Origin: Patagioenas fasciata | Taxonomy: Eukaryota; Chordata; Aves; Columbiformes; Columbidae | Assembly: GCF_037038585.1 (NCBI RefSeq) | Contig: NC_092520.1 | Coordinates: 191,498,604 to 191,562,603, forward strand | Direction of reading: 5' to 3' | Length of the DNA stretch: 64,000 bases | In this document: in pieces, positions 20,751 to 35,400 of the stretch | Layout: every line of letters begins with the position of its first letter | How positions within the stretch are numbered: the first letter of the stretch is position 1 | Notes under the pieces: model-generated | Seen by the model: the letters and a program-made list of their open reading frames with translations, nothing else | What the model was told of the DNA's origin: nothing | The model's database searches: none | Made by a program: the position numbers and the translations under genes

Positions 20751-23415
20751 CACTAGTTGGGTCAAATTAATTTTATTATGCTCCATGATGAATTGCCACC
20801 AGTGCAACATCCTATTCACTGTACATTTCAAAAATTCACATACTAAAAATTTCAGTTCGATAAATGGAAAACTGAATGATTGAGAAGTTCTTACGGATTT
20901 CATACGTACAAGTGGCTACCTGATATTGTCTATGCACACAGAGTGTTGAGATACAAAAGCCTCATGCTAGCTTGTTAATTGCTAAGGCTATCTGGACAGT
21001 CATTTAACCAGAATATATAAGAGAGGCCTTCATTACAACGTTTAGCAACAATGCACCAGTATCATGAAACGCTGCTATCTTCTGCTCATAGTGCATGTGG
21101 CGGAGTGCTGAAGCATGCAGTTCTGACTAACTTAACTGCCACTGCAGTAGTTATGCCTGAATTTTATCATGTACAAACACTACTTTAAAGTCAATATTAA
21201 CCTGGACACCACAGAACGTGAGTGTACTATTTGTATGAAGTAAAAGAAATAGAAACCCAAGAGCTTTCTTTGGCCAGTATCTACAAATTAAAGTTTTATT
21301 TAATAAGGTAACTTCAGAGCTTCCAAAACCTGGAACAGAATTTTGAATTCTGAGTTGTGATGCTTAATTATTAACTATGTTACAGAAATTCCAATTCTGG
21401 GAACATAACAGCTAAAGATACCCAGTAAGTAGCATGTTAGGAAAACCTCTAGGCCTCGTCTGCTTAATTTTAAAATGCCCTATATGCATTAAAAAAATGA
21501 GGGAGCAGTGCCAGAAGTTATATGAAAGCCATACAAATATTTTCCCTATACACAAGTTCTTAACTCCACTGCCATTAGCTGCCCCAGGCTGCCCTTGCAC
21601 TTGATTCAACACTCAAGCCATTCCAGCAGCAAAGCGAGCAGAAGTGTTTCCAGCAGCAGAGGGCAAGGCAAAACTCACTGCAAGACAATGAGACCACTTG
21701 GAAATATTTTCCTCAAGTAATGTGCTTAAATTAGTCTTGGAAGGAAGTTAGCATCCTCTGAATAATTTAACTACAACCTTACCTCCCCCACTACTTTTCA
21801 GCAACTTTCCTTTCTTCTCATATGACTAAATTAATTCGCTAAAGACTAGGTTATAACTGGGTTAGAAATCCAAGCCGCATCATGCAGGTCCAGCCTGTCA
21901 AGATCAGGTCAACACTGGGTTTCAGTCAATACAACTCCGATAACTTAAATTTAGTTTGATAGCTTGACTACAGCCAAAGACCCAGGACACTATGCATTAA
22001 CTACACTCCAAATATGACTGACTTAACTAAACATTCTGTGTCAGATAATGTGTTTTTTTAAAAGATTTTCTACCTGAAAGTTACAGTAAGTACAGTAATT
22101 AATGCTGCAGATATTGAATACCCACATAGCATAGATTAGTATTTTGTAATAGGCAGATATGCCAATGTTTACTGCACTACAAAGTACAACTTATATAAAT
22201 GTGCAAGCTGTGAAATGAGAATCCCATGTGCCATCCACTTATTCAAATAGTATTCTTGTGAATCGGGTTCTTGATCTTCATCACAACCCTTAGTCTTAAA
22301 GCCAACACATGAAGACAGAACATCGCATAAAGTTCAGTACTTATTCAAAGTGTATATTCTGAGTTAATGGCTTTCCAACTTTATGGATGTAGGACTGGCG
22401 TTTCAGCATTTCTTGTGTACCATAACGCAAAGACTGCAAAGTAATACCACTTATGTTTACTTTATTAGTACACCAATGTCCTACAAATTTTTAAAAGTAA
22501 TTAAACATTATTAAAGCAAGCATTAAACGCAGCCCTTCAGCCTGAAAACCACATAAAATTGATTTTAAAAATAAATCAAACTGTAGCAATTTGCAGCCTC
22601 CAGCATAGCCCCCAGTAATTTACACTTCTTCATTCTGCAAGTAAGAGCTGGGAAGGAAAAAAGACAACTTATCTGCATCAAAGATGATGCCACTATTTGC
22701 CTTTGCCACTATTACGAAGTAAAGCCACCCTGTTTAACTTCAGCTAGAGAGCTCCCTAATTGAAGGGTTTAATTACTACTGCTGTTCAATAGCAGTCAGT
22801 AGAGCTACAGCTAGGGCAAGGTATCTTCACAACTAGCTGTGCATTTCTGTCATGATTTTGTTTTATGTAAAGCATACTGCCAAGATTTGAACTGCAATGT
22901 TGTGTTGTATTTGAAACCATGCAATAGTATAAACCAGTTGTAACATTCACGTAGCATTGCATTTGAAATGAAGGGGCTAAATAAACTAAGAGCTGCATCA
23001 TTTAAAGAACATAGTGCTATACTAGGTTTTAATAAGAAAATTTAGATACAGAAAAAGTAGGGTACGAAAATAGTGTTTTCCTTCTTGCATTATAACTAAA
23101 TTACATTAAGGTTTTTGTCAGTCTCGCATATTACATTTAAACTCCCTTATTGATGGAATGGAAAGTATTCACATGTACATGATCATCCAGGTGTAAACTT
23201 GCACACATTAACAGGGAGTAGCTTTGTAGAGGATTATGACAAACCTTTACAGATTAAATGAGGTATTGCACAGATTAATAAAAAAGCAAAAGGCAACAAA
23301 AATATACAGCAAATTGATAGAACATTTACATGATAATTTTACAGATTCCATAGACAGAAAGTAGTGTTTAGTATATCATTCACCTTAAAAAATATATATA
23401 TATAATAATATATGA
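20751..23415 (-). other. WASL: WASL 3' UTR (approximate)
   Basis: Sequence following the WASL stop codon in the direction of transcription. There are no coding features. Minus-strand AATAAA hexamers (TTTATT on plus) occur at 22461-22466, 21295-21300 and 20772-20777. I take the last as the distal end, giving a UTR of about 2.65 kb. This limit is inferred, not seen. Confidence 0.5.
20772..20777 (-). terminator. WASL: Candidate distal WASL poly(A) signal
   Basis: Minus-strand AATAAA, about 2.64 kb after the stop codon. Alternatives are at 21295-21300 and 22461-22466. Confidence 0.4.
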
Positions 23416-23477
23416 TCAATCATCCCATTCGTCATCATCCTCAAAGTCTTCTTCATCATCTTCATCCTCATCTTCAT
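23416..23477 (-). CDS. WASL: WASL exon 11: acidic Arp2/3-binding tail and stop
   Basis: After the acceptor CTTACAG, 62 bases encode (D)[19 protein letters not shown] and a TGA. The acidic run with a single Trp is the A region that contacts Arp2/3. The end is DEWDD, where mammalian N-WASP has DEWED. The exon starts in phase 1, completing a GAT codon begun in exon 10. Confidence 0.95.
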
Positions 23478-26400
23478 CTGTAAGACAAAACAAGCAAGTC
23501 ACTTGCATGCACCCAGTTAACATGGCAAAAGTGTTACTGATTTCTCCCACAACTTTCTGAAAACAGCACAATCAGTTCAAGGAGGACATGACAATACATT
23601 TGGGAATACTCTATTTTAAGACTCTCAGACATGACATTTAGTTTAGATTGATACTGTCTCAAAGTTAAATCTATTTTTTTTCCATTCTCATTCCTTTCCT
23701 CAGATGCCTTGTTTTCTATTATGAGAAAACGAATCAGAAGTTCTCATTTAACACTTACTACTTATTACTCTTTCTTAGAGAATGTGAGAGTGGCCAGCTT
23801 GTTCCAGATTGGGTTTTAAACTTCAAGGAGAGACTTCTGAAATGTAAGAACTGCTTCTCCAGCTTTACTACATAACAAGATTTCTGTTTACTGTACAAGC
23901 AGATTAAAAAAATAAAAAATTGTGAGCTGAAGTCCATTGTGGTTACTGGAATATTCTGAACTGTGTAATGCACATCAACATCATTGTTTGTTGTTAACTT
24001 TATTCAGCCTTCCACTATTTTTACACGTATCCTAATTTAAAAACTGTAGCCTGTTAAAATTAAACTACTTACTTGTTAGACAAGAGCATTTTCTTCCCTG
24101 GGAAAATGCTGTGTTGAGCACCCTTCTGCTATTCAATCTATGTAAAGTACCAAAATTGGAAATAACTACATAGGGCAGGAAATCAACAAACTATATTGCA
24201 CTTAATCAAATAGTCTGCAGACTGCAAGTGTAGTTTTGGTATGGGGGCAAGCTCTGGAACAAAAATATATCAAAGCCTAAACAGAAGAGATGTGACCAAA
24301 CAGCTGTACTGCAGCTTCTAACTGCTTTAATTACAAGCAGGTATTTGAGAAATGCAAATCCTCTTACAACCTTATTTTTTCCAGGCACTGAAGTATGAAA
24401 AATTCATTCAGTACTCATACAGGACTAGTCAAGTAACACTAGTTATCTGATTATTATCCAGCAGGTGGCATCCACAGCACACTGGAAGCCACAGTTTTAA
24501 GAGCATGAATCTTTGCAAGATCTTTGGCTTCTAGAAACAAAAAACATTAAAAATCTTCCTTCCAAAATATTTTGACAACTTATTTCATCACAGATCTAGT
24601 GGCTAAAAATAAGTCAGTTGTAAAAAAAAAAAAAAAAAAAAATCTTTATAAGGATATTAACCTTGATTTGTAATTTTTAACTCAGTATTATTGCAAACTA
24701 CTATACACCAGTAATTCAAAGTAGCATGAACCAAACATTCAGTCCATCACCAGGGGCCTGCCTAGACTCTAAATGCCTAGAGCATTTCATATCTGTCTAT
24801 ATGCCAAAATCTGTGCTTTTATCCAACAATATTTTATGTTGAATAGAAGGGTTAACTCTTGAAAACCTGAGGTCAGAAAAGTTCCATCATACTCACCTGA
24901 AGAATGAATGGCTTTGCTCCTTTTCTGCATAACTTCCATTAATGCACCCACGATTCCTGAGGTGGGTGCAGGTGTAGGTGGTGCACTCTCCTGACCATCA
25001 GATACCTTGGAAAAAAGGATACATTAGAACTAAACAATTAGCAAAACAGAACCTGTGTATTTTGAGACAAGCTTCCTTATATAATTAATGAGTTTGTTTT
25101 CAGCCAGAGGCGAGAAACTGCAGTTTGTTTCTTTAGCTCAAGCTAAGTTTTTATTCATAAAAAAGTCAACCCTTTTTCTTTTGCTGTAACACAACTGTAG
25201 TTAGTCCATACTCAAGATGAAATATTTTAGCTCTGACTATCATGAAGTGAGTGCTCAGCTAAAGGAAAGCTTCTTAATATGGTTGTGCAGGCATGACTTA
25301 TGTGGCTGCATAATCGTTATTTATTTTATCCTTAGTATATACACAAAATAATTTTTCCTGTTTGGGTTTGTTAACCAAGTCTGTTTTGGGCCAATAATCC
25401 CTTCTGAAAGTAATAGACTTTGATACTGTACATCTGTAATGGCAAATAAATATTAACACGCCCTCACACTTCTTATATCAGAAGCTTCAAGTGCAGAGTG
25501 GCCAAAAAAAAAAAAAAAAAAAAGAAAATTAACTATAGGCAAAATTATTTTGAAGTAATGGTAAAAGCCTGAGTTGCAGCAGGAACACCAGAAACATCTC
25601 TCATGGGTGGCACTTTTCCAGACACAGGCAGCCACCTTCTTACAAACTTCAATATTTGCAGAGCACAGCTCCATTTTAGGATGGAGAAAAATACTACTAC
25701 TACTTCTAAGTAATAATATAGTGTTTGCCTTCCACTACCATTACTGCTGAACTCATCTCCTGCAGTTCTTCAGATGATTTTACTAAGGTATTCAGGAAAC
25801 TAGCAATCTTTCATAGTTCTTGCAAAAGTTCTTTACAGCCACAATACTGTGGTATCATCATTGTAGGATTAATGCTTAAAGCTTTACTGAACAGTGAGAA
25901 GTCAGTTGAAACAAGGATAATTTCATGCACTAGTTCTCATCTACAGCAAATATGCATTCTAAGCATATTTGACCTCATTAATGTTTATAAATATGTAAAA
26001 AGTGAGTGTCACGAGAATGGAGCCAGGCTCTTCTCAGTGACAACCAATGATAGGACAAGTGGCAATGGGTACAAACTGCAACACAGGAGGTTCCACTTAA
26101 ATATGAGAAGAAGCTTCTCAGTGAGAGTAACAGAACACTGGAACAGGCTGCCCAGAGGGGTTGTGGAGTCTCCTTCTCTGGAGACATTCAAAATCCACCT
26201 GGACACATTCCTGTGTAGCCTCATCTAAGTGTTCCTGCTCTGGCAGTGGGATTGGATTAGATGATCTTTTGAGGTCCCAATCACTAATCGAGGTTCCAAT
26301 CACTAACATTCTGTGGTTCTCTGATTTTCTTAGTACTACTGTTTAAAGCATCCCTTCAAAAACTCTAAAAGTTATGATCCAGCCCAAAACCGAGCCCCAA

Positions 26401-29400
26401 GTTACTGTTCACACACACTGCAGCCATTTCCCATAGCAACAGTTATGTTCCCAAGGGGACATAGATGAGAACCAGCTTTTACTCACAGATTTCAGCTGGA
26501 TACCCTGCCGTATCTGGTCTAACAGTGCATCTCTTCCTGAGCAGGACACAGGTCGACTGTTCTGTTCTACTTTCTTTAACTGAGCTCCTTCTCTGATTTG
26601 ATCCAAGAGTGCTGCTTTGTTTCCTGCAGGAACTGGAAGCTGGTGATCAACCTCTGAAGGAAGGCCTGGTGGTGGAGGAGGACCAGGAGGGGGTGGAGGA
26701 GGAGGAGGCGGTGGAGGAACAGATGATCCACTTGCTGGTGGTGGTGGTGGTGGAGGAGGGCCAGATGGTGCAGATGACGAGTGCACTGGTGGTGGTGGAG
26801 GGTACATCCTGTTGGGAGGAGGTGGGGGCACCGTGGCACCAGGGCGAGATGGAGGTGGGGGTGGAGGTGCTGCTGTGGGAGCTCTGGAAGGAGGAGGTGG
26901 CGGTGCCCCTCGGCCCCTGGCAGGGGGAGGAGGGGGCCCCGAGCTGTGGGGAGGTGGTGGTGGAGGTGGAGGGGGTCCTCCTCTGCACGGTGGTGGTGGA
27001 GGTGGCGCTGAAATGAAAGAAAACAATTTACAATTATGTACTACTCAATACACATAAGCCTTTCAAATACTAGAAGAAAAAAGGCTTTCCCTTGCCTTTT
27101 GCAAGGATCTCTGTGCCTGTGCAAATTTTACCAATTCTGGATTAAGCTGAATATAGCTACGTATAAGTTATGCTTCTAGGAATGCAATCAAACTGAATAT
27201 AGCCCCCAGGTCTGTCGTGTATTTTGTAACAGAACCAACACTGCAGGAAGCGAGTGTAATACATAAAAAGACAAAAGTCACAAAGCAAGCTCGGTCATTA
27301 ATTTTGCTTTGGTCCTATGGTAGTAATTTTCTACATAATCCAAGTGTATCTTAAGTTAGTGTTTTAATTTCTCAAGACAAAATGCAGAAAAATTCCCAAA
27401 AAAATCCCCTAAACTTTTGTTGAGCTAGGACAGAAGGCAAGAGAAAAGATGTTTTAGAAAATACACTTGAAGTAAAATAGAAAATTACCACTGTATAATC
27501 TATCCTTTATTTTATTGGGGAGTAATACAGGCAAATATTTTTCAAGCATCATCTTCTGGCAACAAAAAACCCTACCAAAGCATTATGATGCAGCATAAAC
27601 TGACTCTTAGTTCCTTTTACAGAAAATTAGTTCCAAAAATACCTTTATGGAAGGGAAGAGACTGTAGAAAGGAAACAACTTCAGGGCTACCTCAATGCAC
27701 AGGATCATTTCTATATGAAGTGGCCTTGAAATGGACCTGCTCTGCTAATGGCATTTTAAATAGCATCGTTTCATTTCCTCTTCCATTAAGCATCTAATGA
27801 CTTACGGTACTTTAAGCTGTGCAGTTGCTGCATGTTAACTACTTAATAATCTTGGTGTCACACAACTGAGAAAATTCACATTTGATTTCATGTGCTTTGA
27901 TAATAATAATTGTATTATACTCCCTCCTAAAATTATGTGTTATGTTCTTAAGTTCCAGAAACTGCTCCGTTTTTCTTTTCCATCCCTTCAAAAGAATAAC
28001 ATGGTAGAATCTCTGCTCAAACCTCATATTTCACAAGAGACATACTGCCACCATTGTTGATTAAAACAAAAAAATAAAATCCCACCACTTTTTGGCTGAC
28101 AAGACTGCAGTTTCTCTTTCGGCCATTGGAGGCCAGCATTTTCAAAAATAACTTACTCAGCTGGCACTACTGACAGCTTTTCTGTATTACTGGAAAGATA
28201 CATAACATGGTCATAGTCCAGAGGCTGTAGATTTTGAACACAAGGTTTCAATTTTCCTGTGGGAAAAGGTTTTATTTGCGTGGTATATAGAGAGATATGC
28301 CACAGCTAATCTGTGGCAATAGTTCAGGAGTTTTTATAAGGCTTGTCTGCACTCAGCTGGAGTGCAATGAGGGAGGAGGAGCACAGAGGGAGGACCATCA
28401 CCTCATCCTCTCTCCCTCCCCAAACAGATGGTACAAGCAAAACCAGAAAATAACTTTTTTTTTTTTTTTATAAATGCACATTAAGCTGAACATGGCTATT
28501 AACAAAAAAGTATGTAAAATCTTTTACTAGTGGTACTGTCACTAAAAAAAAAAAAATAAACCAAAACAAAGAACACCCACAACAAACCAAAAATCAACCA
28601 GCAGTACTAAAACTAGGGAAAGGGCAGGAAAAAAAGAAAGTAACAATGTGTCTGCAACTCTCTAGTCAGCGTCCTAGCAGAGTGAATGCGTAAGCACAGA
28701 AATTCTTGCAATAAAACCCAGAAAAACATGTTTCAGTTGAGAAAGAACACTTCAAACAGCAATCAAGCCAACACATCAAATAACATAAATGCAGATAAAC
28801 CCACTGAAATACTGGAATATTTTATCTACCTCTATCAAAGTACAGAGGTAGATTTTTATCATGCATGTTAAAGATGAGGCAGCTTTTCTTTCAATTGCAT
28901 ACATGCAAGTGGCTGTAACTGGAAGTTAACACATATGTAATAAAAGATAGGCATTTTTAAAGTATTTTAAACTAGTCACAAGACTCCAAGACAAGTCTTC
29001 TCAATCTAACTTTATGGTCAGCAGTCAGGGATCAACAACTCTGCAAGCATTTAAATAGAGTTAAGACCAACAGATCTCTTACTGAAAAAATTCATAACTG
29101 AAATTTTGCTTGCAATTTAACTAAGAAGTTTGACCATATTTTTTTATTGCAGTAAAACAGATACAGACTAAGTTTTCTCTTCTAGGAAAGAAATCACACA
29201 GCAGCATGAATACTTTGAAGCATATGCTCAGACACCAGCTCACATACATACCGCTCCACCGAGGGGGACCTGAGGAACAAATGTAACAAGTCATTCTACC
29301 CTGAATCTGTATCTCTTCAGTCACTCCAACAATTATTCACTAGTTTCAAACTGCTATAATTTCAATGGCATTTATATCCTATTCCTCTTACAAAGTGTTC

Positions 29401-32400
29401 TAGGCAAATTTTTGAAAGTTTGACATTGGCACTGTAATTTTCAGACCTACTTGCTGTATTCCACTAGATAACGCATCAGCTGAGATCACATTTCAAGGCT
29501 GGGCAGGAAATGGCTTCTTTGAGAATTTCCTTGCAGCAGAAGCCTGCTCAAAACTAGTACTTTTCACTTTAAAATAGAAAGAAGGTTTTTTTCCTGTTTT
29601 AAATATTTATATACATTTTTCAGGCCTCTAGCTGTTGCAAGGTTCATTACGCAGTGCTGCCAGGGTAAACAGGCACCACACATACACCTGTCAGACGTGC
29701 TACTACTGTAACTGAAAACAGCAATATTGCTTCTGAGATTTTAATTTATTTATAAGATTGAGATTATAAAGTAAATATGCAACATACGCAGTCTGAAAAT
29801 AATCTACATGGAATATACTGCATACCCTTATAGTCAGATTGTTACAGGAAATTAACTGACATAGATAAGATCCTTAGTTGTTAGGGAACTCTCATGGGTC
29901 AAGCGTGAACATTTAACATAGCGTATGGTACACAGAAACACTGTGAAATCCAATGCAACTGCAGTAACATGAAGTTCAGAGACGAGAATCAAAAATTGCT
30001 CATCATCAACAGCATCTACTCTAATTCTTAAGGCTAAAAACGCCCTGGTAATTTTTATATGGAAATACAAGGAACCCCACCTTGTCTGCGCAGTTCATTT
30101 TTAACAGCTTCCACACCTCCTGTTTTTTCAATGAAATCATATATGACCTTTGAAGTTTCTTTGTCTTTCAGTTGAGCCTCTGAAATTCCACACATATCAA
30201 ACAGGTTTTTCAGTTCTGGGTCTAAGTTGTTCACCTGCAAGTCAGATACATGAGTTTTAAGCAGCTTGAAATAAAATAACTTTTTAAAATATCATTTGTT
30301 TTGGGAGAAAAAACAAACAAATTAACACAAACTGTGTAGTTAAAAGGAACTGCAAAGCCAAGGACACATCTCTGGGTTGATTTTTCAGTCAGAAAAGACT
30401 ATTTTAGGAGAGGTAAGTACCTTTCACAAAAACTCAAGTTTTGCAGGTTTTCCCCTCAATCTTGAATCTCTCCTATTTCCTCTACTCCAACATCTAGGTT
30501 TGAATTACATCATAAAATCACAGTTTATAATTATTTTGATGTGCAGTTAAGTTTATTTAATGCAAATCTTCAGAACTTACATTAAAAAACCTCTAAACTT
30601 TTAATTATTCAGTATCTTGAATAACTTATAAAATTACTTACATCAAAACCCGTGTTTGGATCCCAACCAACATGTCCAATATGTCTAAAAGAGCAGAAAA
30701 GTCCATTTAATCAGCATAAAAAGGACCTTGTTAACTAAAATAACAGGACACCGAGATAACTAGAGATTACTTCCAGCTTCTACCTCCAGGCTTAAAACAC
30801 TCCAAGCAATTCTTGCTTCTCAGCACCCCACTTGAGAATGGAATAGAAAAACTTTCTTTACTCCCACTTTTTGTCAAAAAGACCAAGTGGAGAAGTTCTT
30901 TTCCCCCTTAGGTTATGGTCCATGGCAAAACATGAAGGTTCCACGTCACCCTGTACTGCACATGGATGGTGATAGAAGGACTGCATGGAGATCAAGGAAG
31001 GAGTTTGGCCTTTATATAGTAAGTGGACTTCAAGCTACTGTGAAAGCCTTTAGCATCATGCAGCTGGAAAACCTCCTCCCAACATCACTGTTTGTTCTCT
31101 CATCACCCTTCTCTCATTCACTGCCTTCTTCCAAAGAAAAGTCACAACTGTTTTCAGCTGCCGTCTTCCTAGGCTTCTACTAGCCATTTCACATGGCTAC
31201 TCAAGTATTACTTTATGTGATGCTATAATCAGCTAAAAACGCAAAGAGTTTGAACCCCCTCCATGCTACGCCATGCAACTGCTGTTGGCTCTAGGAGACA
31301 GAACCATTGTGTCACCAGAACTCCATGTTTTGGGTTTCTTTTTGTCAATGATCAGTTCTAGAAACATAATGCAGTCTTCTGAATTGGACTTCCAGAGTTT
31401 TAAAAATACCAGGTGAACCGTTAGTAGCCAATACAGTCTAGGCTCTGCTTGTCAAATTACACAGTGCAACAGACCTTGCACTCCTGCTTGGGTCTGTTAG
31501 TACCACCAACAGCGTAAGTTTTTTTAACGCCATTACTGAAGTTCAGTGATCAATTTTGGTCTTGGTAGAAGTATGATTTGTTAACTACTTAGTTTGAAGG
31601 ACAAGAAGTAAAAATTCTGGTTTAAAAGTGATACTACGCTACAGAAAAGGCAAAAAAAGGAAGACCTCTGTTTTGCCTAAATATTTAAAGGCCCTCCATT
31701 ACCAAACCAGAGGATGTTTTATTGATTACAGAATCCTGGGTCCTAAGCTACAGCTTGCTTCACAAAAATTAGACATACATTTCCTAATACGCACCCTCAT
31801 ATACCATTGTAGTGTATTAACTGGTGTAGGGAAGCTGACAAATTTAGCAGCCAACACAATCTCACCCATGTATCTCTGCACATCTGTGCAATTCAGGATG
31901 CTCTTTTAACAGGCTGTGAGCATATGATTCAGAGCTTAGTGTACTTAATTGATATTAAAATTTCCATGGAGTAGTGTTAGCATTATTTCTCATTTATTTT
32001 TCATCCTTTGGAATAAAACAAGTTATTTGTACACATTGACTGTATAACACACTGTTTTCAGAGGTCTTTTCAATTAAAATGTCTATTTACCAGGTAAACT
32101 GCGACTCTTATGTTATTTAAAAGAACTCATACAGCAGTTAGTTATACTAATGTTAAGTATAGTTTATTTCTCAGAACACAAAGGCCACACCTGTCCAACA
32201 GAAGGCATTTAAAAGTTGTATCTACTGCTTGCAAAGTTGATCCAGCATAAACAAACAGCAATGAAGTTTGTCTTCACCAGTACCACAGTTCAAGTTACAT
32301 ACCAGTTACCCTACTGGCGTATTTCCCTAACACCACCAAACACCAATTCCCACACTTCTGTACAAAATCAGCAATTAAAGTATCTTACACAGTAAGAGGA

Positions 32401-35400
32401 CACTTTGCTGCACTCTACAGGATACTTAACTAGACCTTAAGCTGAACAAAACAGCCTTTCGGTCTTCTTTTGCAAAGGTTCAACATCTAAAATTTAATGT
32501 CACATTTAATGATTTGGGAACATATCTTTTGGTTTGAACTTCATTCAATATTTTATCATCTTATTCTCAGCTTGTCTAGGTCTCCTTCAATATTTTATGA
32601 GTGCACATAGTGTTTTGTAATGGTCAGAACCTGACAGACTTTATAAACCGAGTCTCAAATTCATTTTATATTTGCGCTACTTCTACAAATTCTGATCAGA
32701 GGTGAGGCACACTAAAGCAAATAATTATTTGCAATTAAGTCTGCATATGCTGAAGTCTGCATCAGTAGAGTTACAACAGTGATCAGCTACCAATCACTAT
32801 TTGATTTTCCTTCTTTTCTGTCCAGTAACATTACTGTAACTGGTAATACCAGCATTACTTTTATGGAGATTTTTTTCTGGGAAGGCACATCAGTGAAAGT
32901 AATGCAAAATAATGGTTCAAAAGACATTCTCTTGGCATGTAAACCTGACACTGGTTTTCTAGTATTTGACAGAAACTGAGCTTTCCAGTAACTAACTCAC
33001 GCTCTTTAAATTCCCGTTGCTTTAACAAATATAGTACAGTTATTTTAGAAGGCAGAAGATTAAAATACCAAATTACAGTTCAGGAAAACAACAGTTAATT
33101 CAGTAAACTGACCAAACCCAAGTTTCATGAAAGCGAAACTTGAAATCATACATCATCACTATTCTAAAAGATCGAAGATACATAAGAAACGGTATTAGGA
33201 AAAAACCCCACCCATTCCTAAGAGGTGTACATGCACACTGTACTTGCATCACAAGATATGGGTACTAGCCCATATACCAGAATAAGTAAGTTTGTAAACA
33301 GAAAGCTAGAGATAAAAATATGGCTACATCATTTCTGTTGTTATGACAAGTCAGGACCCATGTGCATTTTGTACAAGGAAACACAGCTAAGCAGACACAA
33401 CTGTAAGAATAACAGTGTGAAAGAGCTGACCACTGAGGCTAAATGAGTCTGCACTGACCGACCACTTCAATGAGACATTTTAAAATAAAACAAACAACAA
33501 CAACAAAAAAAAAGCACAAAAACACCCACAAACAACACCACCCCAAAATCAAACAACAAACAATTCCCCTTCCTGTCCCCCCCTCCAAAAAAAAAAAAAC
33601 CAAAAAAAAACCCCAAACCAAAATAAAACAAACAAAAAAAAACACCAAAAAACCAAAACCACAACCACCAACAGAATAAACCCAAACTCAAGAAGAAAGT
33701 CCTTACTGGAAATTAGATGGTGTTCCAATATCTGCCTTTGTCAGTCTTCTCTTTTTAGTTTTTCCTTTCTTCTTTTCTTTGGTATACGAAATATTGTTGA
33801 CTTGTGGAGTATAAAATCTGTTAGTTGTAATTTCTGGGTTTTTGATATCAACAGTTGCCATTGGTAGATTTGGGCCTGTGAAGGTAAAGTACCAGGTTTT
33901 TACTACTGTGTTTCAACAAAGCCATATGTAACCTACAAATATTTTTTTTTTGAGTGGCAAAATAACTGCATCATAGCCATAGTTCTACATGCCACACATA
34001 TCTGTCTGGGTTCTGGATGTCAGAAACAGAAATTAAGTGATTTGCTGAAGGAAAAAAAAACCCAACCAACCAACAAACCCAAAACCACAATGCTTAAGCA
34101 AAGCAATGGCAGAAAAATTTTGCTACACTAGAATTTGATTTTTGCAAACTTGGCAAAGACAGTAATTCTAAACTAACAAGCTTTCAGGTGCACAGAACAC
34201 ATGGAAACAGACATATTAAGGTACAGCCCAGCTACAATCCTGGACAATATGAAAGATGTGAGTGCCATCAATGGTAACACCCAGGACACCATCACCTTGG
34301 CAGCACAGCAAACTGATCTTAAAGGAGAAGGAACCTTTGCTGAAGAGCTCCCATACAGGAATGCTTTCTGCTAATGCACACAGAACCGGGACAGCACAGA
34401 ACTTGAGAAGACTGCTCTGGACACACTAGTGTCTGCAAGTACATGTCAATATCTATGGAGCTATTCTGGATTTCTTATTTCTTACTCTTTGTCAGGTTTG
34501 CAAAATAAAGTCCCACATAAAAACAACGCTTGAAGAGCAGTGAAAGTAAAAACAGTACCAGGAATAGAAATTAAACGCTCAAATTATTAATTATGTTCTC
34601 AAACCTTTTTCTTCATTAAACAATTCTGAAGTACTACTCTTGCTATTTAAAATGCATCTGAATTATACTCCCGCCAATATTCACATTTTAGTATTAAAAT
34701 GCTAACAAATGAATATATAATACCTGGCATGTTTTCCAGTCTTTTTTAAAATTTTGACAGAAGATAACCCTTGACATGAGTAACTAAAAGTAGGATTTAA
34801 ATACTAAGAGGCAGTTTATGCATTTTTCATATCTATCTATCTATACACACATATACATATTAAAAAAAAACCAACTGCAAAAATGATATGTAATCTCACA
34901 GTGAAAAGTCCAAATCAGAAAGAAGGAAACAATCGATAACATAGCTGGCATTTGGAGTTTAACACCTCAGTGGGAAGGACTTAGTACAGGCCAGAACAAG
35001 AAACAAGAACAGAAACACAACATTGGGATACAGCAAAACTCATCTGAAGCCACATGACAACCCCTACACTACTGTAGGAGTCTTAAAGAACACGATTTAA
35101 AACTTCATTGAAACCGCAGGAAGATCTTCTGAAGTGTTCTCCACTAAGCAGAAATGCTTTGATCTAAAAGTGTTAATTTCATTAGATTCAAAAACAAACC
35201 CCAAAATACTGGAGGAGTTCATTTTCGTTTCAATCACCTACTGTGTTTTCTCACAATTACAGTGATATTTGCAGTTCCAAAAGATACACTGAAGTTCAGA
35301 AAGAAAGATGCACCTTAGCATTTCTAGAAAGTCCTTGATACTCTTCTGAAAATTCCTAAAATTCTATAAAATTACACCTTTTTGCATATAAAATCCTAAA

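Noticed and set aside
26576-27057. Long open frames on the plus strand and in other minus frames over WASL exon 9 (Gly-, Val/Glu-, His- and Trp/Arg-rich)
   Set aside because: Shadows of the proline-codon repeats of exon 9.
33439-33691. Phe/Cys/Val-rich and Lys/Thr-rich open frames
   Set aside because: Produced by the A/C low-complexity tract.
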